DNA from: Cryobacterium psychrotolerans
GTDB lineage: Bacteria > Actinomycetota > Actinomycetes > Actinomycetales > Microbacteriaceae
Direction of reading: 5' to 3'
NCBI RefSeq assembly: GCF_900101115.1
Contig: NZ_FNFU01000004.1
Span: forward strand, 62,001-126,000
DNA: 64,000 nt
A program made the translations under genes and the position numbers. This document shows, piece after piece, positions 7,817 to 17,183 of the stretch; the stretch's first letter is position 1, and every line of letters starts with the position of its first letter. Below the pieces are notes generated by a model. That model did not search any database. It worked only from the letters and a program-made list of their open reading frames with translations, and was not told the origin of the DNA.

Positions 7817-8998
7817 ATGCAGGACCCGATCCTCCTGGACGTGCTGCTCGTGCTCGTGCTCGTCGCCTCGCTGGTCAACGGCTATCGCAGCGGCCTGGTG
7901 CGCAGCCTGAGCGGCATCGCCGGGATCGTCGCCGGCGGCACCGTCGCGTTCTTCCTCGTTCCGCTGATCGGGCCCTGGATTCAGGCACCGGAATGGCGCA
8001 CGCCGGTGACCCTGGGGGCCGCACTGGTGCTCGTGCTCGGCGGCTTCACGGTCGGGGAGTCGATCGGCCACGCCATCCGTCGCCGCGCGCACCGCACGAG
8101 ACTCCGCGTGGTCGACCGGGTGCTCGGCGCGGGCGTCGCCCTGGTCGCGACCGCCCTGGTGATCTCCATGCTGGCGTTCAGCATCGGCGCCCTCGGGGTG
8201 CCGTTCCTGTCGCCGGCGATCGCCTCGTCCGGAACGGTCCGGACGATCAACGAGCTGACCCCCGACCCGGTGGAGCGCTTCCTCGCCCAGCTTCGCTCGA
8301 GCGCAGTGGAGGATGGGCTGCCCCGCATCGTCGAGGCCTTCACCGGTCCCAGCCCGGACATCCCCACTGTCGATACCGGCAGCCCCGCCCTTGTCACCGC
8401 GGCGCGGTCGGTGCTGAAGATCACCGGGAACGCCTATGCGTGCGGGCAGAACCAGTCGGGCAGCGGCTTCGTCGTGGCCGCCGGCCGCGTCGTCACGAAC
8501 GCGCACGTCGTCGCCGGCGTGAGCGAACCTGTGGTCGAGGTGCCGGGCGGCGGCGCCCTGCCGGGCCGGGTGGTTTACTTCGACCCGGTCGACGACCTCG
8601 CCGTGATCGCGGTCAGCGGCCTCACCGCAGCCCCGCTCCAGCTGACCGGGAACCTCGCGCCGGGAACCGAGGCAGTCACCGACGGCTACCCCCTCGGCGG
8701 CCCCTTCGACTCCGATCCGGCCGAGGTGCTCTCCGTCGCCTCGGTCGGCGTGGCCGACATCTACGGCCAGAACCCGTCGCCGCGGCAGGTCTACACGCTC
8801 GCCTCCGACGTGCAGCAGGGCGAGTCGGGCGGGCCGCTGCTCAGCCTCGGCGGAGAGGTGGCCGGCGTCATCTTCGCCAAGGCCGAGGACACGCCCAACG
8901 TCGGCTACGCGCTGGCGATGGAGGAACTCGCGCCGGTCGCGGCCCGGGCGGCATCGCTTAGCTCACCGGTCGCATCCGGTCACTGTGTCAACGACTAG
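7817..8998 (+). CDS. MarP-like membrane-anchored serine protease (CvpA domain + trypsin domain)
   Basis: The product has 393 aa. The first ~150 residues form four hydrophobic segments of CvpA type. The rest is an extracytoplasmic trypsin-like protease with His230 (TNAHVV), Asp259/260 (DDLAVI) and Ser337 (GESGGP). This architecture is that of mycobacterial MarP, needed for acid and oxidative stress survival. MarP-type disulphide cysteines are plausible (Cys near residue 212 and near the C-terminus). GAGAGGA precedes the ATG by about 6 nt. It is apparently monocistronic, just after tRNA-Lys. Confidence 0.88.
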   Translation: MQDPILLDVLLVLVLVASLVNGYRSGLVRSLSGIAGIVAGGTVAFFLVPLIGPWIQAPEWRTPVTLGAALVLVLGGFTVGESIGHAIRRRAHRTRLRVVDRVLGAGVALVATALVISMLAFSIGALGVPFLSPAIASSGTVRTINELTPDPVERFLAQLRSSAVEDGLPRIVEAFTGPSPDIPTVDTGSPALVTAARSVLKITGNAYACGQNQSGSGFVVAAGRVVTNAHVVAGVSEPVVEVPGGGALPGRVVYFDPVDDLAVIAVSGLTAAPLQLTGNLAPGTEAVTDGYPLGGPFDSDPAEVLSVASVGVADIYGQNPSPRQVYTLASDVQQGESGGPLLSLGGEVAGVIFAKAEDTPNVGYALAMEELAPVAARAASLSSPVASGHCVND

Positions 8999-9114
8999 TT
9001 GTACCCGGCAGCACCGCGGCGATTCGTGCGCCTGGGGCCGCCATTGGTACGTTGCTCGGTAGCAGTTGTCACTCTCTTCGCTGAGGCTGGCCCGGCGATC
9101 AAAGGAGATCCTGC

Positions 9115-10761
9115 ATGCTCTCGTACACCGACGCACCGTCAGACCAGCCGCTTCTCGAATGCACCATCGGTGTGGATTTCGAACGAAATGTGGCGCTGTT
9201 CGGCGATCGTGACGCCCTCATCGAGGCCGCCACGGGCCGAAAATGGACCTACACCGACCTGAACGCCGAGGTGGATGCGCTGGCCCGCGGCCTGCTCTCC
9301 CTCGGGGTCCGGCGCGGCGACCGGATCGGCATCTGGTCGCCCAACTGCGCCGAGTGGACGATCGTGCAGTACGCCACCGCGAAGGTCGGAGCGATCCTCG
9401 TTAACGTGAACCCGGCGTTCCGCTACGGCGAATTGGAATACGTCGTCAGGCAGTGCGGGATGCGCATGCTCATCACCGCCCCGTCGGACAAGAACAGCGA
9501 CTACGCCGCGATGGCGCGCACGGCGCACCAGGACTGCGAGGACCTGGCCGAGCTCGTCTTCATCGAGCCCGACGGCCACGCACGGCGTCCGGGCGAGTTC
9601 AGCTACGCCGAGGTGGCGGCCGGGTCGGCCGACGTCGCCCCGGCGGAGCTGGCCGCGCGCCTGGCCGGACTCGAAGCGACCGACCCGATCAACCTGCAGT
9701 ACACCTCGGGCACCACGGGCTTCCCCAAGGGCGCCACGCTCACGCACCGCAACATCCTCAATAACGGATTCTTCATCGGCGAGCTGCTCGATTACACCGA
9801 GCAGGACCGGGTCGTGCTGGCCGTGCCGTTCTACCACTGCTTCGGCATGGTCATCGGCAACCTCAATATCTACTCGCACGGCGCCGCGGCCATCCTCCCC
9901 GGCCGCAGCTTCAGCCCGGCCGCGGTGCTGCAGGCCGTGCAGGACCATCGGGGCACCTCGCTCTACGGCGTCCCGACCATGTTCGTCGCCGAGCTGGCGC
10001 TGGCCGACTTCGCCGACTACGACCTCTCCACCCTGCGTACCGGGGTGATGGCCGGGTCGACCTGCCCGGTCGAGGTGATGAAGCGCGTCATCGGCGAGAT
10101 GCACATGAAGGATGTGGCCATCTGTTACGGCATGACGGAGACCGCGCCCGTCTCGACGATGACCCGCAGCGATGACGGCATCGACCGCCGCACGTCGACG
10201 GTCGGCCGGACCATGCCGCACCTGGAGAACAAGATCGTCGACCCGGACACCGGCCTGACGGTGGAGCGCGGCGTCATCGGCGAACTGTGCACGCGCGGCT
10301 ACAGCGTCATCTCCGGGTACTGGAACGAGCCGGAGAAGACCGCCGAGGCGATCGACGGCGACGGCTGGATCCACACCGGCGACCTCGCCGTCATGGACGA
10401 GGCCGGGTACATCAGCGTCGAGGGCCGGATCAAGGACATGGTCATCCGCGGCGGGGAGAACATCTACCCGCGCGAGATCGAGGAGTTCCTCTACCTGCAC
10501 CCCTCCATCCAGGACGTGCAGGTCATCGGCGTCCCCGACGAGAAGTACGGGGAGGAACTGATGGCCTGCATCATCCTCAAGCCCGGCGCCGAGATGATCT
10601 CGGCCGACGACCTCGCCGATTTCTGCCGCGGCCGACTCGCCCACTTCAAGGTGCCCAGGTTCACGGACGTCCGGGAGAGCTTCCCGATGACGGTCTCCGG
10701 CAAGATCCGCAAGATCGACATGCGGGACGAGGCGATCGCCCGGATGCGCCTGGGTGCCTGA
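9115..10761 (+). CDS. AMP-binding acyl-CoA synthetase (FadD/AlkK type)
   Basis: This adenylate-forming ligase (548 aa) activates a carboxylic acid to its CoA thioester with ATP. The P-loop-like motif YTSGTTGFPKG is at about 196-206. Further motifs are YGMTETAPVS (about 342), TGDLAVMD (about 422) and a C-terminal SGKIRK with the catalytic lysine. The length and motif pattern fit medium or long-chain fatty acid ligases. The exact substrate cannot be read from sequence. AAAGGAGATC gives a strong ribosome-binding site before the ATG. No beta-oxidation genes are adjacent. Confidence 0.85.
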   Translation: MLSYTDAPSDQPLLECTIGVDFERNVALFGDRDALIEAATGRKWTYTDLNAEVDALARGLLSLGVRRGDRIGIWSPNCAEWTIVQYATAKVGAILVNVNPAFRYGELEYVVRQCGMRMLITAPSDKNSDYAAMARTAHQDCEDLAELVFIEPDGHARRPGEFSYAEVAAGSADVAPAELAARLAGLEATDPINLQYTSGTTGFPKGATLTHRNILNNGFFIGELLDYTEQDRVVLAVPFYHCFGMVIGNLNIYSHGAAAILPGRSFSPAAVLQAVQDHRGTSLYGVPTMFVAELALADFADYDLSTLRTGVMAGSTCPVEVMKRVIGEMHMKDVAICYGMTETAPVSTMTRSDDGIDRRTSTVGRTMPHLENKIVDPDTGLTVERGVIGELCTRGYSVISGYWNEPEKTAEAIDGDGWIHTGDLAVMDEAGYISVEGRIKDMVIRGGENIYPREIEEFLYLHPSIQDVQVIGVPDEKYGEELMACIILKPGAEMISADDLADFCRGRLAHFKVPRFTDVRESFPMTVSGKIRKIDMRDEAIARMRLGA

Positions 10762-10785
10762 GCGCCCGGGGCCCGTGCCCCGGAA

Positions 10786-12693
10786 CTACCCGGTGGGACC
10801 GGCCCGGAGGTCGTCGAAGGAGACGACGAGGGAGGTGGGGCTGGCACTGCCGCTCAGGTAGTTGTACAGGCCGATGCCTCCCGCAGACTGGAGCGCGGCG
10901 GTGGAGTCGGTGGCGGTGAGCTGCCAGGCGACCGGCTCGGTCGTGCCGACCTTCCATACCGTGGCCCGGATCGTCGTCGGCGAGAGTCCCGTCACCTGCA
11001 CGCGAAGCTGGAGGCGGTCGCCTGAGAGGTAGGTCAGGCCTGGGACGGTCGTGCTGAGCAGCACCGTGTTCGTGCTGCGCTGCAGCTGCAGCTTCACCGA
11101 TCCGTTCGCATCCACGACGACGCGCGCGCCGTAGGTGGCCGCGCCCACGCGCCGCCCGATCAGGCCCGCATAGATGCTGCTGGCCGTCGGCCTGGTGAAG
11201 GACACGGTTGCGCTGAGCTCGGTGTCGCTGGAGGACACGCCGTCCAGGTACGCGAACCGGTTCGACCCGGCCGGGCTGGTCACTGCGGCTGCGCCGCCGT
11301 CGACGGCGAAGTTGGCCGCCGTGCCGGACGTCGTCCAGGCTCCACCGATCTCGGCCGACCCGAGGCCATTGCTGACCGTTCGGGTGAACGAGTCCTGCGC
11401 CAATGTCGACCCCGCGGGCGGCGGTGGTGGGGGCGGCGGTGTGACCTCGGACACCGTGAGAGCGTGGCCGACCATACCCGTGGCGCCGGCATTGTCCGTC
11501 ACCGTCAGGGTGACCTGGTAGGTACCCGCGGCGGCATAGGTGTGGCTCGCCGTCACGCCGGTCGCCGTCGCCCCGTCACCGAAGGTCCACGCATAGGACG
11601 CAATCGTCCCGTCCGCGTCCGTGGACCCCGACCCGTTCACGGTCGCGGTCAGGGCATTCGCGCTGCTCGTGAACGCCGCGACGGGCGCCGCGTTCGACGC
11701 GACGGCGCCGAAGGGGATGCGCTGGACCTTCAGCACCGCCGCATCGGCCACGACGGTGAACTTCGTCCACTCGCTGGTGCCGCCCTTGACGGTGATCCTG
11801 GACAGGTTCGGCACAGCGGATGCGACGCCATAGTAGGAGCGCCAGGTCGACGACATCAGGGGCTTGTCGCTGGCCCAGTTGTGGGTGTCCCCGTTGACCA
11901 GGAAGACCGGTTTGGCGAAGCTCAGGCTCTCGGCTGCGATCGTCTTCACGAGCGATTGGAAGGCGGTTCGGTAGGTCGAGCCGTCCGCTCCGGGGGCGAA
12001 CATGTCCGCCTGCGTGATCAGGACCACGGCACGGCTTCCGTTGGCCCTGGCCTGCGCGAAGGCGTCGCGCATCAGGGTGTTGCCGGCGTTCGTCCGGGCG
12101 GTCACCTCCGCCTTCTGCGCCGTCGTCGGCGATGAGTAGCCCAGGCCCGTCCACGTGTTGAGGTCGTTGTTGGAGCCGACGATGTGCACGGCCGCGATGG
12201 TCATCCCGCCGGCGTCGAAGAGCACGTTTTCGGGGTACCCTGACTGCGCGCTGACGCCGATCCGGTTCATCCCCAGCGTTGTTCCCGGGGCCGGGAAGAA
12301 CGTCCTGCGCACAGCGCTCAACCGATCCAGGGGGTTGGCCTTCCCCACGGTCGCGCGGTGGCAATCGGCCCATTCGTTGTCGCCGGGAGTGTAGACGAAG
12401 GGGTCGACGAATCGGTCGAACTGTGTCTTGATCGCCGAGTAGTACGAGTCGGTGCAATTGAGGGGGCTACTGATGTCGCCGAGATGGCTGGCCAGCTGAA
12501 CCGTAGGGTCGGCATTGATCTGGTCGATCTGACGGGGGAATGCCGCAATCTGGGCGGACCCGTACGGCACGTCGCCGATCACCGCGAAGGAGAACGAATC
12601 GGCGGCGGCGGCCGGCACCGGGGCGGCGGCCAGCGGGAGGCCGGCCAGCAGGAGCGCCGCTGCAATGACGGGGACGAATTTCCTGGATCGCAC
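10786..12693 (-). CDS. Secreted metallophosphoesterase with PKD and C-terminal carbohydrate-binding-like domain
   Basis: The product is about 635 aa from the GTG at 12693, which has TTGGAG 5 nt upstream and is followed at once by a signal peptide; the frame stays open further upstream without support. Metallophosphoesterase motifs are GDVPYG, GDNEWADC, GSNND and NGDTHNW. A PKD domain follows (FGDGATA motif), then a run of eight prolines and a jelly-roll-like C-terminal domain. It is probably an exported phosphatase acting on extracellular phosphate esters and anchored to polysaccharide. Substrate is unknown. Confidence 0.82.
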   Translation of the reverse strand: MRSRKFVPVIAAALLLAGLPLAAAPVPAAAADSFSFAVIGDVPYGSAQIAAFPRQIDQINADPTVQLASHLGDISSPLNCTDSYYSAIKTQFDRFVDPFVYTPGDNEWADCHRATVGKANPLDRLSAVRRTFFPAPGTTLGMNRIGVSAQSGYPENVLFDAGGMTIAAVHIVGSNNDLNTWTGLGYSSPTTAQKAEVTARTNAGNTLMRDAFAQARANGSRAVVLITQADMFAPGADGSTYRTAFQSLVKTIAAESLSFAKPVFLVNGDTHNWASDKPLMSSTWRSYYGVASAVPNLSRITVKGGTSEWTKFTVVADAAVLKVQRIPFGAVASNAAPVAAFTSSANALTATVNGSGSTDADGTIASYAWTFGDGATATGVTASHTYAAAGTYQVTLTVTDNAGATGMVGHALTVSEVTPPPPPPPPAGSTLAQDSFTRTVSNGLGSAEIGGAWTTSGTAANFAVDGGAAAVTSPAGSNRFAYLDGVSSSDTELSATVSFTRPTASSIYAGLIGRRVGAATYGARVVVDANGSVKLQLQRSTNTVLLSTTVPGLTYLSGDRLQLRVQVTGLSPTTIRATVWKVGTTEPVAWQLTATDSTAALQSAGGIGLYNYLSGSASPTSLVVSFDDLRAGPTG

Positions 12694-12787
12694 GGATGCT
12701 CCAAGCCGGGCGCGCTGCCCACGATGACGACGACGGAGCCTGCGACATGCACGAGTCGAAGGAGGTCCGGACAGCAAAAACGGTACA

Positions 12788-12842
12788 CCGGGCGCGCGAG
12801 TCTCCGCTACGGCCATAAGGAGATTGGCCGCGGAGCGCCCGG
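12788..12842 (-). terminator. Nested stem-loop downstream of the DUF445 gene
   Basis: CCGGGCGC (12788-12795) pairs with GCGCCCGG (12835-12842), and inside it CTCCGC pairs with GCGGAG (12802-12807 with 12830-12835) and GGCC with GGCC. It lies 13 nt downstream of the DUF445 stop on the minus strand. There is no T-tract. The outer and inner stems share one base, so they may be alternatives. Confidence 0.4.
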
Positions 12843-12854
12843 CGGGTCAGCGGA

Positions 12855-14147
12855 TCAGCGGGTCAGGGCGAGCATTCCCTGGGCCACCGCGAAGATCACC
12901 AATCCGGCGAGCGCGCCGACGACCGTGCCGTTGATCCGGATGAACTGCAGGTCCCGGCCCACCTGCAGTTCGATCTTCTCGGACGTCTCGGCGGCATCCC
13001 ACCGTTCGACGGTTTCGGTGATCACCCCGGCGATCTCGTGGCGGTAGCTCTGCACGAGGTGGCTGAGCGCGTCGGCCAGCCAGCGGTCGATCCGGGCGCC
13101 GAGGGCGGCGTCTTCGGCCAGCCGCTCCCCGACATCCGTCACGGTCGACTGGATGCCGGCGCGCAGGCCGCTCGACGGGTCGGCCAGGGCGTCCGCCAGC
13201 GTCGCCTTGGCCGACTCCCAGGCCTCGCCGGCCAACTCACGCAGCCGGGCGTTGTCGAACAGGCCGGCCTTCAACGACTCGACCCGGGCGATGGTGTCCG
13301 GGTCGTGCTGCAGGTCGCTCATCAGTTCGGCCAGGTACCGGTCGATCGCCTGCCGGAGCGGATGCCCGGGCTGCGCTCGCACCGCGGCGACGAGGCCGAG
13401 CACCTCCCGGTAGGCCTTGTCGTCGACCATCTCGCCGACGAAACCGGGCAGCCAGCGCGGCAGCCGCTGGGACACGGCATCCCCGAATGCCTCCGGGTGA
13501 GCGGCCAGCCAGTGTTCGGTGCGTTCGAGCACCGCGTCGACGGCCGCCTCCTGCTGCCCCGCGGCGACCAGGCGCGAACCCACCCGGCCGAGGCTCGGCG
13601 CCCACTCCGGGCGCAGCAGGTGCTCGCGCACCACGGCCTCGATCAGGTCCTTCACGGCCTCGTCGCCGAGCAGCCGGAGCATGCCCGTGCCCGCGACCGC
13701 GAGTTCGTCGGCGACCCGCCGGGCGTTCTGCGGCCGACCCAGCCAGCCGCCGAGCCGCCGGGACACCCCGAGGGACTCGAGTTTGCCGCGCACGACGACT
13801 TCGGAGAGGAAGTTCGTCTCGACGAATTCGCCCAGGCTCGCGCCGATCTCGTCCTTGCGCCGGGCGATGATGTTCGTGTGCGGGATGCGCAGCCCGAGCG
13901 GGTAGCGGAACAACGCGGTCACCGCGAACCAGTCCGCGATCGCGCCGACCATGCCGCCCTCGGCCGCGGCCCGCACGTACTCCAGCGCCGGGTAGCGCTC
14001 CTGCAGGGCGAAGGAGACGGCGAAGACGACGGCCATCACGCCGAGCAGCCCGGCCGCGAGGCGCTTCATCCTCGTGAGGGCCGCCCGGCGGGCCGCGTCC
14101 TGCGGGCCCAGGGCGGGCCGGGCCGGGGCCGTCCGCGCGTCAGCCAC
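12855..14147 (-). CDS. DUF445 family membrane protein
   Basis: The product has 430 aa. An N-terminal hydrophobic segment lies at about residues 30-48, followed by the conserved block with GAIADWFAVTALFR and the FLSEVVV region. A long helical middle and a C-terminal membrane segment complete it. This matches the widespread DUF445 (YheB/YjiN) proteins, whose biochemical role is not established. GTG start; its first codons overlap the end of the epimerase gene by 8 bp, so the two are probably cotranscribed. Confidence 0.85.
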   Translation of the reverse strand: MADARTAPARPALGPQDAARRAALTRMKRLAAGLLGVMAVVFAVSFALQERYPALEYVRAAAEGGMVGAIADWFAVTALFRYPLGLRIPHTNIIARRKDEIGASLGEFVETNFLSEVVVRGKLESLGVSRRLGGWLGRPQNARRVADELAVAGTGMLRLLGDEAVKDLIEAVVREHLLRPEWAPSLGRVGSRLVAAGQQEAAVDAVLERTEHWLAAHPEAFGDAVSQRLPRWLPGFVGEMVDDKAYREVLGLVAAVRAQPGHPLRQAIDRYLAELMSDLQHDPDTIARVESLKAGLFDNARLRELAGEAWESAKATLADALADPSSGLRAGIQSTVTDVGERLAEDAALGARIDRWLADALSHLVQSYRHEIAGVITETVERWDAAETSEKIELQVGRDLQFIRINGTVVGALAGLVIFAVAQGMLALTR

Positions 14148-15087
14148 CGAAGCCCTCGTGACGGATGCCCCAGCGCAGGGTCCAGGACTCGCCCGGCGCC
14201 AGGGCGCGCAGGCCGGCCCCTGAGTTGAAGGCGTTGGCGGGCGCGGTCATCGGCTCGATCGCGACGGCCTGCCCGCGCACGGGTTCGCTTCCTTCGGCGC
14301 TGACCGGGAAGTTCCGCGGTGTGAACACCTGCACGTACCGCATGTTCTCATCGCCCCAGAGCACGACGCGGCGTCCGTCCGGCGCCGTGAGCGAGTGCTC
14401 CGTGCGCCCGTTCGTGAACGCCACGCTGCCGAAGCCGTCGTCGAGGTCGAGGTCCCGCACCGTTTGGCCGTTCCGGAGGTCGAAGGGGGTGCCGTCGACC
14501 GGCGTCTCGCCGACCGGGTTCAGCCGGTCGTCGACGTCGATGTGGGTACCGGCCGCGACCCGCAGCACGAGGTCGCCGGTGGGCACGTCGCCGATCTTCA
14601 GGTACGGGTGGGCGCCGAGGGCGACCGGGGCATCCGCCTGCCCGACGTTCCGCAGAACGTGGGTGACCTCGAGGCCGTCGGCGGCCAGGGTATAGGTGAC
14701 CTCGGTGTCGAGCTGGAACGGGTAGCCGGTCTGCGGGAAGACCGTGGCGCCGAGGGTGACCGATCCCGCCGTGCGGTCGAGCTCGCGGTAGGGAGCGAAC
14801 CGGAGCAGGCCGTGGCTGGCGTTGCGCAGGGCCGGCTCGGTCAGCGCGAGCTCCCGCTGCACGCCGTCGTGAACCCAGACGCCGTCTCGGATGCGGTTGG
14901 GCCAGGGAACCAGCACGATCCCGGCGGCCTTCGGCGGCACCGCCTCGGACGGGAAGGTTTCGACCAGGTCTATGCCGCCAACGGAATACGCCCGGAGGCC
15001 GGCCGCGACCTCGGTGACGGTCGCCCGGGCCGGCCCGGCCGGCGTCGCCGCCGTCAATTCGTACTGGTGTCCCGTTGCTGCGCGCAT
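14140..15087 (-). CDS. Aldose 1-epimerase family protein
   Basis: The 315-aa galactose-mutarotase-like protein has the conserved sugar-binding motifs PWPNRIRDG (about residues 61-69) and GAHPYL (about 158-163), the latter carrying the catalytic histidine. The catalytic glutamate would be near the C-terminus (VAIEPMTAPANAF region). It interconverts anomers of a hexose or sugar phosphate. No sugar operon is adjacent, so the substrate is open. It overlaps the DUF445 gene by 8 bp. Confidence 0.82.
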   Translation of the reverse strand: MRAATGHQYELTAATPAGPARATVTEVAAGLRAYSVGGIDLVETFPSEAVPPKAAGIVLVPWPNRIRDGVWVHDGVQRELALTEPALRNASHGLLRFAPYRELDRTAGSVTLGATVFPQTGYPFQLDTEVTYTLAADGLEVTHVLRNVGQADAPVALGAHPYLKIGDVPTGDLVLRVAAGTHIDVDDRLNPVGETPVDGTPFDLRNGQTVRDLDLDDGFGSVAFTNGRTEHSLTAPDGRRVVLWGDENMRYVQVFTPRNFPVSAEGSEPVRGQAVAIEPMTAPANAFNSGAGLRALAPGESWTLRWGIRHEGFGG

Positions 15088-15133
15088 GGGTTCAGCCTAT
15101 TCCGGCCCGGAGCGCCTCGCGCCGGCGCGGACC

Positions 15134-16030
15134 CTAGCCCTTCGAGGCCGCGTTGATCGTGATCGTGTCGATCCCACCGTCCGAAACTCCCCAGGCCTCG
15201 AGGATCTCGGCGTAGGAGCCGTCGTCGACCATGGACTGCAGCGCCGCCTGCACGGCTTCGGCCATGCCGGAATCCTTGGCGACGGCCATGCCGTAGGGCG
15301 CCGCGTCAAAGGTCTCCCCCGCGGTCTGCAGCTTGCCCTTGAGCTGTTCGATCGCATAGAGGGTGACGGGCGAGTCAGCGGTGAACGCGTCGGCCTGGCC
15401 GAGCGTCACGGCGGTGGCGGCGGCATCCTGAGTGTCCAGGGCAACCTTCTCGATCGGCTTCTTGCCCGCGGCCACGCAGGCGGCGCTCTTCTCCGGGATC
15501 TCGACGGTGTCCTGGTAGGTCGTCGACTGCACGGCGACCTTGAGTCCGCAGGCATTGTCCGGGTCCACCGTCTTGCCGGTGGCCGAGGCCCACTGGATGC
15601 CCGCGGTGTAATAGTTCACGAAGTCGACCTGCTTCTCCCGCTCCAGGTTGTCGGTGAAGGAGGACTGGCCGACGTCGATCGTGCCTCCGACGATCCCGGG
15701 GATGATGTTTTCGAACCGGGCGATCGTGTAGCTCGGGGTAAGCCCGAGCTTCGCCGCAATCGCGTCGCTGACCTCGATGGCCCAGCCGATGGGCTCGCCC
15801 GCATCGTTCTTGAATTCATTCGGCGCGTAGTTCGGGCTGGTCCCGAAGACGAGGGTTCCCGCCTTCGCGAGCGAGTCCGGCAGGAGCGCGGCGGCCGCGT
15901 CATCCTTCTCGACGACCGTCCCGGACGGTGCCGGGCTCCCCTCCGCGCTCGGCGCGGAATTGTCGACACAGCCGGTCAGCAACAGGGTTGCGATGGCGGC
16001 GAGGGCGGGGAGGGCATGACGAGCGCGCAT
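15134..16030 (-). CDS. Amino-acid-type ABC transporter substrate-binding lipoprotein (SBP_bac_3)
   Basis: The product is 298 aa from the ATG at 16030, preceded by AAAGGAT; the upstream extension of the frame has no support. The signal peptide ends in a lipobox (LLTGC). The fold is that of polar amino-acid receptors: GTSPNYAPNEF near the start, then AIEVSDAIAAKLG and NIIPGIVGGTIDVG. The ligand is probably a polar amino acid. No permease or ATPase gene is next to it, so it is an orphan receptor that must use a transporter encoded elsewhere or act as a sensor. Confidence 0.85.
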   Translation of the reverse strand: MRARHALPALAAIATLLLTGCVDNSAPSAEGSPAPSGTVVEKDDAAAALLPDSLAKAGTLVFGTSPNYAPNEFKNDAGEPIGWAIEVSDAIAAKLGLTPSYTIARFENIIPGIVGGTIDVGQSSFTDNLEREKQVDFVNYYTAGIQWASATGKTVDPDNACGLKVAVQSTTYQDTVEIPEKSAACVAAGKKPIEKVALDTQDAAATAVTLGQADAFTADSPVTLYAIEQLKGKLQTAGETFDAAPYGMAVAKDSGMAEAVQAALQSMVDDGSYAEILEAWGVSDGGIDTITINAASKG

Positions 16031-16061
16031 GGACGATCCTTTGGTTGGGAGTGGTCCCACC

Positions 16062-16538
16062 CTAGGGGACGACGGCGGTGGCCCTGCCGCCGGTGATGCG
16101 CACCAGCTCGTCGAACGTGGTCGGGAACACCGTGTGGGCGTGGCCCGCGGCCGCCCATACGACGGGGTAGCCGGCGAGCGCGACATCCACCAGGGTGCGC
16201 ACCGGCGACGGATGCCCCACCGGCGCGACCCCGCCGATCACCTGCCCGGTCGCCTGTTTGACGGTCTCCTTGGAGGCCCGCCCGATCGTGCCGCCCAGCT
16301 GCTCCCCCAGCCACGCGGCATCGACCCGGTGGGCGCCGCTGGTGAGCACGAGCAGCGGCTCGCCGTCGAGGGTGAAGATGAGCGAGTTGGCGATCGCGCC
16401 GATCTCGATGCCGAGGGCCTCTGCCGCGGCCTGGGCGGTGGTGGCCGCCTCGTCGAACCAGCGGATCTCGGGGTGGAGGCCGTGCCGGCCGAGCGCGCTG
16501 CGAACGAGGTCGACGGCGGGATGTTCGGTGTTCACCAT
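16062..16538 (-). CDS. YbaK/ProX-type aminoacyl-tRNA deacylase
   Basis: This is a 158-aa single-domain protein of the YbaK/EbsC/ProX editing family, which hydrolyses mischarged tRNA (for example Cys- or Ala-tRNA-Pro). Family landmarks are NSLIFTLDG, the lysine in GRASKETVKQATG, and GGVAPVGHP. The specificity (Cys or Ala) cannot be decided from sequence. It sits 31 nt upstream of the lipoprotein gene and 40 nt from the divergent carbonic anhydrase gene, so both starts share one short promoter region. Confidence 0.85.
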   Translation of the reverse strand: MVNTEHPAVDLVRSALGRHGLHPEIRWFDEAATTAQAAAEALGIEIGAIANSLIFTLDGEPLLVLTSGAHRVDAAWLGEQLGGTIGRASKETVKQATGQVIGGVAPVGHPSPVRTLVDVALAGYPVVWAAAGHAHTVFPTTFDELVRITGGRATAVVP

Positions 16539-16578
16539 GCCCGAAAGTCTAAACGGCGGCCGCGACTAGGCTGCGGGT

Positions 16579-17118
16579 ATGGCAATCGATCCTTCCGCGC
16601 GCATCATCGTGCTCCCGAACCTTCCCGCCCCGAGCGTGGCCGACTCCGCCTTCGTGGCCTCGGGGGCCGTCCTGGTGGGCCGGGTCACCCTGGCCGGGCG
16701 GGCGAGCGTCTGGTACAACTCCGTGCTCCGCGCCGAGGCGGAGCCGATCACGATCGGCGAGGGGTCGAACCTGCAGGACAACGTGTCCTGCCACGTCGAC
16801 GGCGGCTACCCGCTCACCGTCGGGCGCAATGTGTCGGTCGGCCACGGCGCGGTGCTGCACGGCTGCACGATCGAAGACGACGTGCTGATCGGCATGGCGT
16901 CGACGGTCATGAACGGCGCCGTCATCGGCGCCGGCTCCCTCATCGCGGCCGGCGCGGTCGTGCTCGAGGGAACCGTGGTTCCCCCCGGCTCTCTGGTCGC
17001 CGGGGTGCCGGGCAAGGTGCGCCGGGCCCTGACGGACGACGAGATCGCCGGCAACCGCCACAACGCCGAGGAGTACCTCAGGCACTCCGCCCTGCACCGC
17101 GCAGCCATCCAGGACTGA
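16579..17118 (+). CDS. Gamma-carbonic anhydrase-like left-handed beta-helix protein
   Basis: The 179-aa product is built of hexapeptide repeats (patterns such as VGRVTLAGRASVWYNSV and IGMASTVMNGAVIG). Three histidines in CHVDGG, SVGHG and VLHGC are placed like the zinc ligands of gamma-class carbonic anhydrases. It matches the short YrdA/PaaY type. Enzyme activity in this branch is often low or untested, so carbonic anhydrase function is inferred. Confidence 0.85.
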   Translation: MAIDPSARIIVLPNLPAPSVADSAFVASGAVLVGRVTLAGRASVWYNSVLRAEAEPITIGEGSNLQDNVSCHVDGGYPLTVGRNVSVGHGAVLHGCTIEDDVLIGMASTVMNGAVIGAGSLIAAGAVVLEGTVVPPGSLVAGVPGKVRRALTDDEIAGNRHNAEEYLRHSALHRAAIQD

Positions 17119-17183
17119 TCCGGGGCGCAGCCGGCGCGCATCCGGGGCTGGAGCCGGCGTGCGCGAGCCCGGGCGCGTCCTGA